From Nocardioides bizhenqiangii (lineage in GTDB: Bacteria; Actinomycetota; Actinomycetes; Propionibacteriales; Nocardioidaceae), in assembly GCF_034661235.1 (NCBI RefSeq), contig NZ_CP141059.1, forward strand, positions 3,905,501 to 3,969,500: a stretch of 64,000 nucleotides of DNA, in the 5' to 3' direction. The translations under genes were made by a program, and so were the position numbers. The notes under the pieces are model-generated. The model ran no database searches and was not told the origin of the DNA. It worked only from the letters and a program-made list of their open reading frames with translations. This document shows positions 63,421 to 64,000 of the stretch, piece after piece (position 1 is the stretch's first letter; the number at the start of each line of letters is the position of its first letter).

Positions 63421-64000
63421 AGTCGTGGGCGGCGACGACGTACGGGATCCGCGGCGCCCGGGTCGCGGCCGGGCTGCTCGCGGCCGGTGCACTGGTCGCC
63501 GGGTGCGGCGAGGACGGTGACGGGCGCGACGACCCCACCGTGATCGTCGAGGACGAGCAGGTGCAGCTGGCCGGGCACACCTTCGTCGCCGAGGAGGTGG
63601 ACGGCCACGATCTCGTCGAGGGCAGCAGGCTCTCCATCACGTTCGACCAGGACGCCATGTCGGTCGTGGCGGGGTGCAACACCCTCTTCGGGCCCTACGA
63701 CGACGCGGACGGCGAGCTGCGCTGGTCAGAGGAGCCGGCCAGCACGCAGATCGGGTGTGACGAGGCGCTCTCGGAACAGGACGACTGGCTCAGGACGACG
63801 TTGACCGAGGGCCTCGAGATCGCGGACGACGACGCAGCCGACCTGGTCCTCGAGGGGGACGGGCTGCGGATCGAGATGACTAGGGAGGACGGCGAGCCTT
63901 CCGAACCGCCGGACGATGCGGCCCAGTACTCCGCACGCCTGAACGGCCCGCCCACGGCCGAGATCGGAAGGGTGGTCCTCCTCACGCTCAGCAACACCGG
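63417..64000 (+). CDS. META-domain lipoprotein, 3' end cut by window
   Basis: An open frame begins with the ATG that overlaps the arcA stop (ATGA, 63417-63420) and runs off the right edge. It encodes a lipoprotein signal with lipobox LVAGC (cysteine at about residue 30), then a META/HslJ-like domain: [28 protein letters not shown], then [23 protein letters not shown] and [12 protein letters not shown] with the typical cysteine pair. META proteins of the HslJ type are linked to stress or antibiotic tolerance; the role here is unknown. At least 194 residues are visible. Confidence 0.8.
   Translation, partial: MKSWAATTYGIRGARVAAGLLAAGALVAGCGEDGDGRDDPTVIVEDEQVQLAGHTFVAEEVDGHDLVEGSRLSITFDQDAMSVVAGCNTLFGPYDDADGELRWSEEPASTQIGCDEALSEQDDWLRTTLTEGLEIADDDAADLVLEGDGLRIEMTREDGEPSEPPDDAAQYSARLNGPPTAEIGRVVLLTLSNT

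Overview
The window is about 64 kb of a high-GC actinobacterial chromosome, most likely from Nocardioidaceae (Nocardioides-like). The family assignment is an inference. It rests on the very high GC, frequent GTG starts, many leaderless promoters, and a gene set typical of Actinobacteria: DUF3073 next to purF/purM, DUF3151 next to fba, a MhuD-type heme oxygenase, a GAF-ANTAR protein, SigE-family sigma factors and an HspR-type operator at clpB. I see no rRNA, tRNA, CRISPR array, insertion sequence, prophage or integrase. No stretch longer than 300 bases lacks a gene; the longest gap is 5392-5662.

Layout. 1-5.4 kb: a secreted RTX-like protein cut by the left edge, a DUF1800/DUF1501 pair, an unknown protein, a six-helix membrane protein and a lone ketosteroid isomerase under a KstR-like operator. 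5.4-12.8 kb: a branched-chain amino acid dehydrogenase, DUF3073, purM-purF, an M20 peptidase, a small sterol-carrier-like protein and a lipoprotein. 12.7-18 kb: purL, a lipoprotein alpha/beta hydrolase, kynA and kynU. 18-24 kb: acidic membrane protein, secreted phosphodiesterase, zinc-ribbon protein and a DUF1906/peptidoglycan-binding protein. 24-38.7 kb: purC-purS-purQ, two ECF sigma modules, a HIT-like protein, mhuD, purB, purD, a GT87 mannosyltransferase, purA and a fused acyl-CoA carboxyltransferase. 38.7-45 kb: lipid kinase, lysS, DUF3151, fba and a third sigma module. 45-51 kb: cell-surface proteins (septum-formation, beta-helix, fibronectin III), a SpoU methyltransferase and DedA. 51-64 kb: pyrE, an aminotransferase, clpB, GAF-ANTAR, an MpaB-family oxygenase, a membrane alpha/beta hydrolase, arcD-arcA and a META-domain lipoprotein cut by the right edge.

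How the genes work together. Nine purine genes (purF, M, L, Q, S, C, B, D, A) all lie on the minus strand but are scattered among unrelated genes. Together they cover most of the route from PRPP to adenylosuccinate; purN, purE/K and purH are not here. kynA and kynU form a tryptophan-to-anthranilate pair, and the hydrolase just upstream could supply the missing formamidase step. arcD and arcA form the import and first step of the arginine deiminase pathway; arcB and arcC are not here. Three sigma factors each overlap a single-pass membrane protein by 4 bp.

The two most distinctive signals are (1) intergenic arrays of diverging repeats with an exact 22-bp period and a shared ATCGACACT core, found upstream of purF and between purD and purB, and (2) a TANNNT hexamer placed 6-8 nt before the start codon of at least 20 genes, which marks leaderless transcription and fixes many start sites.
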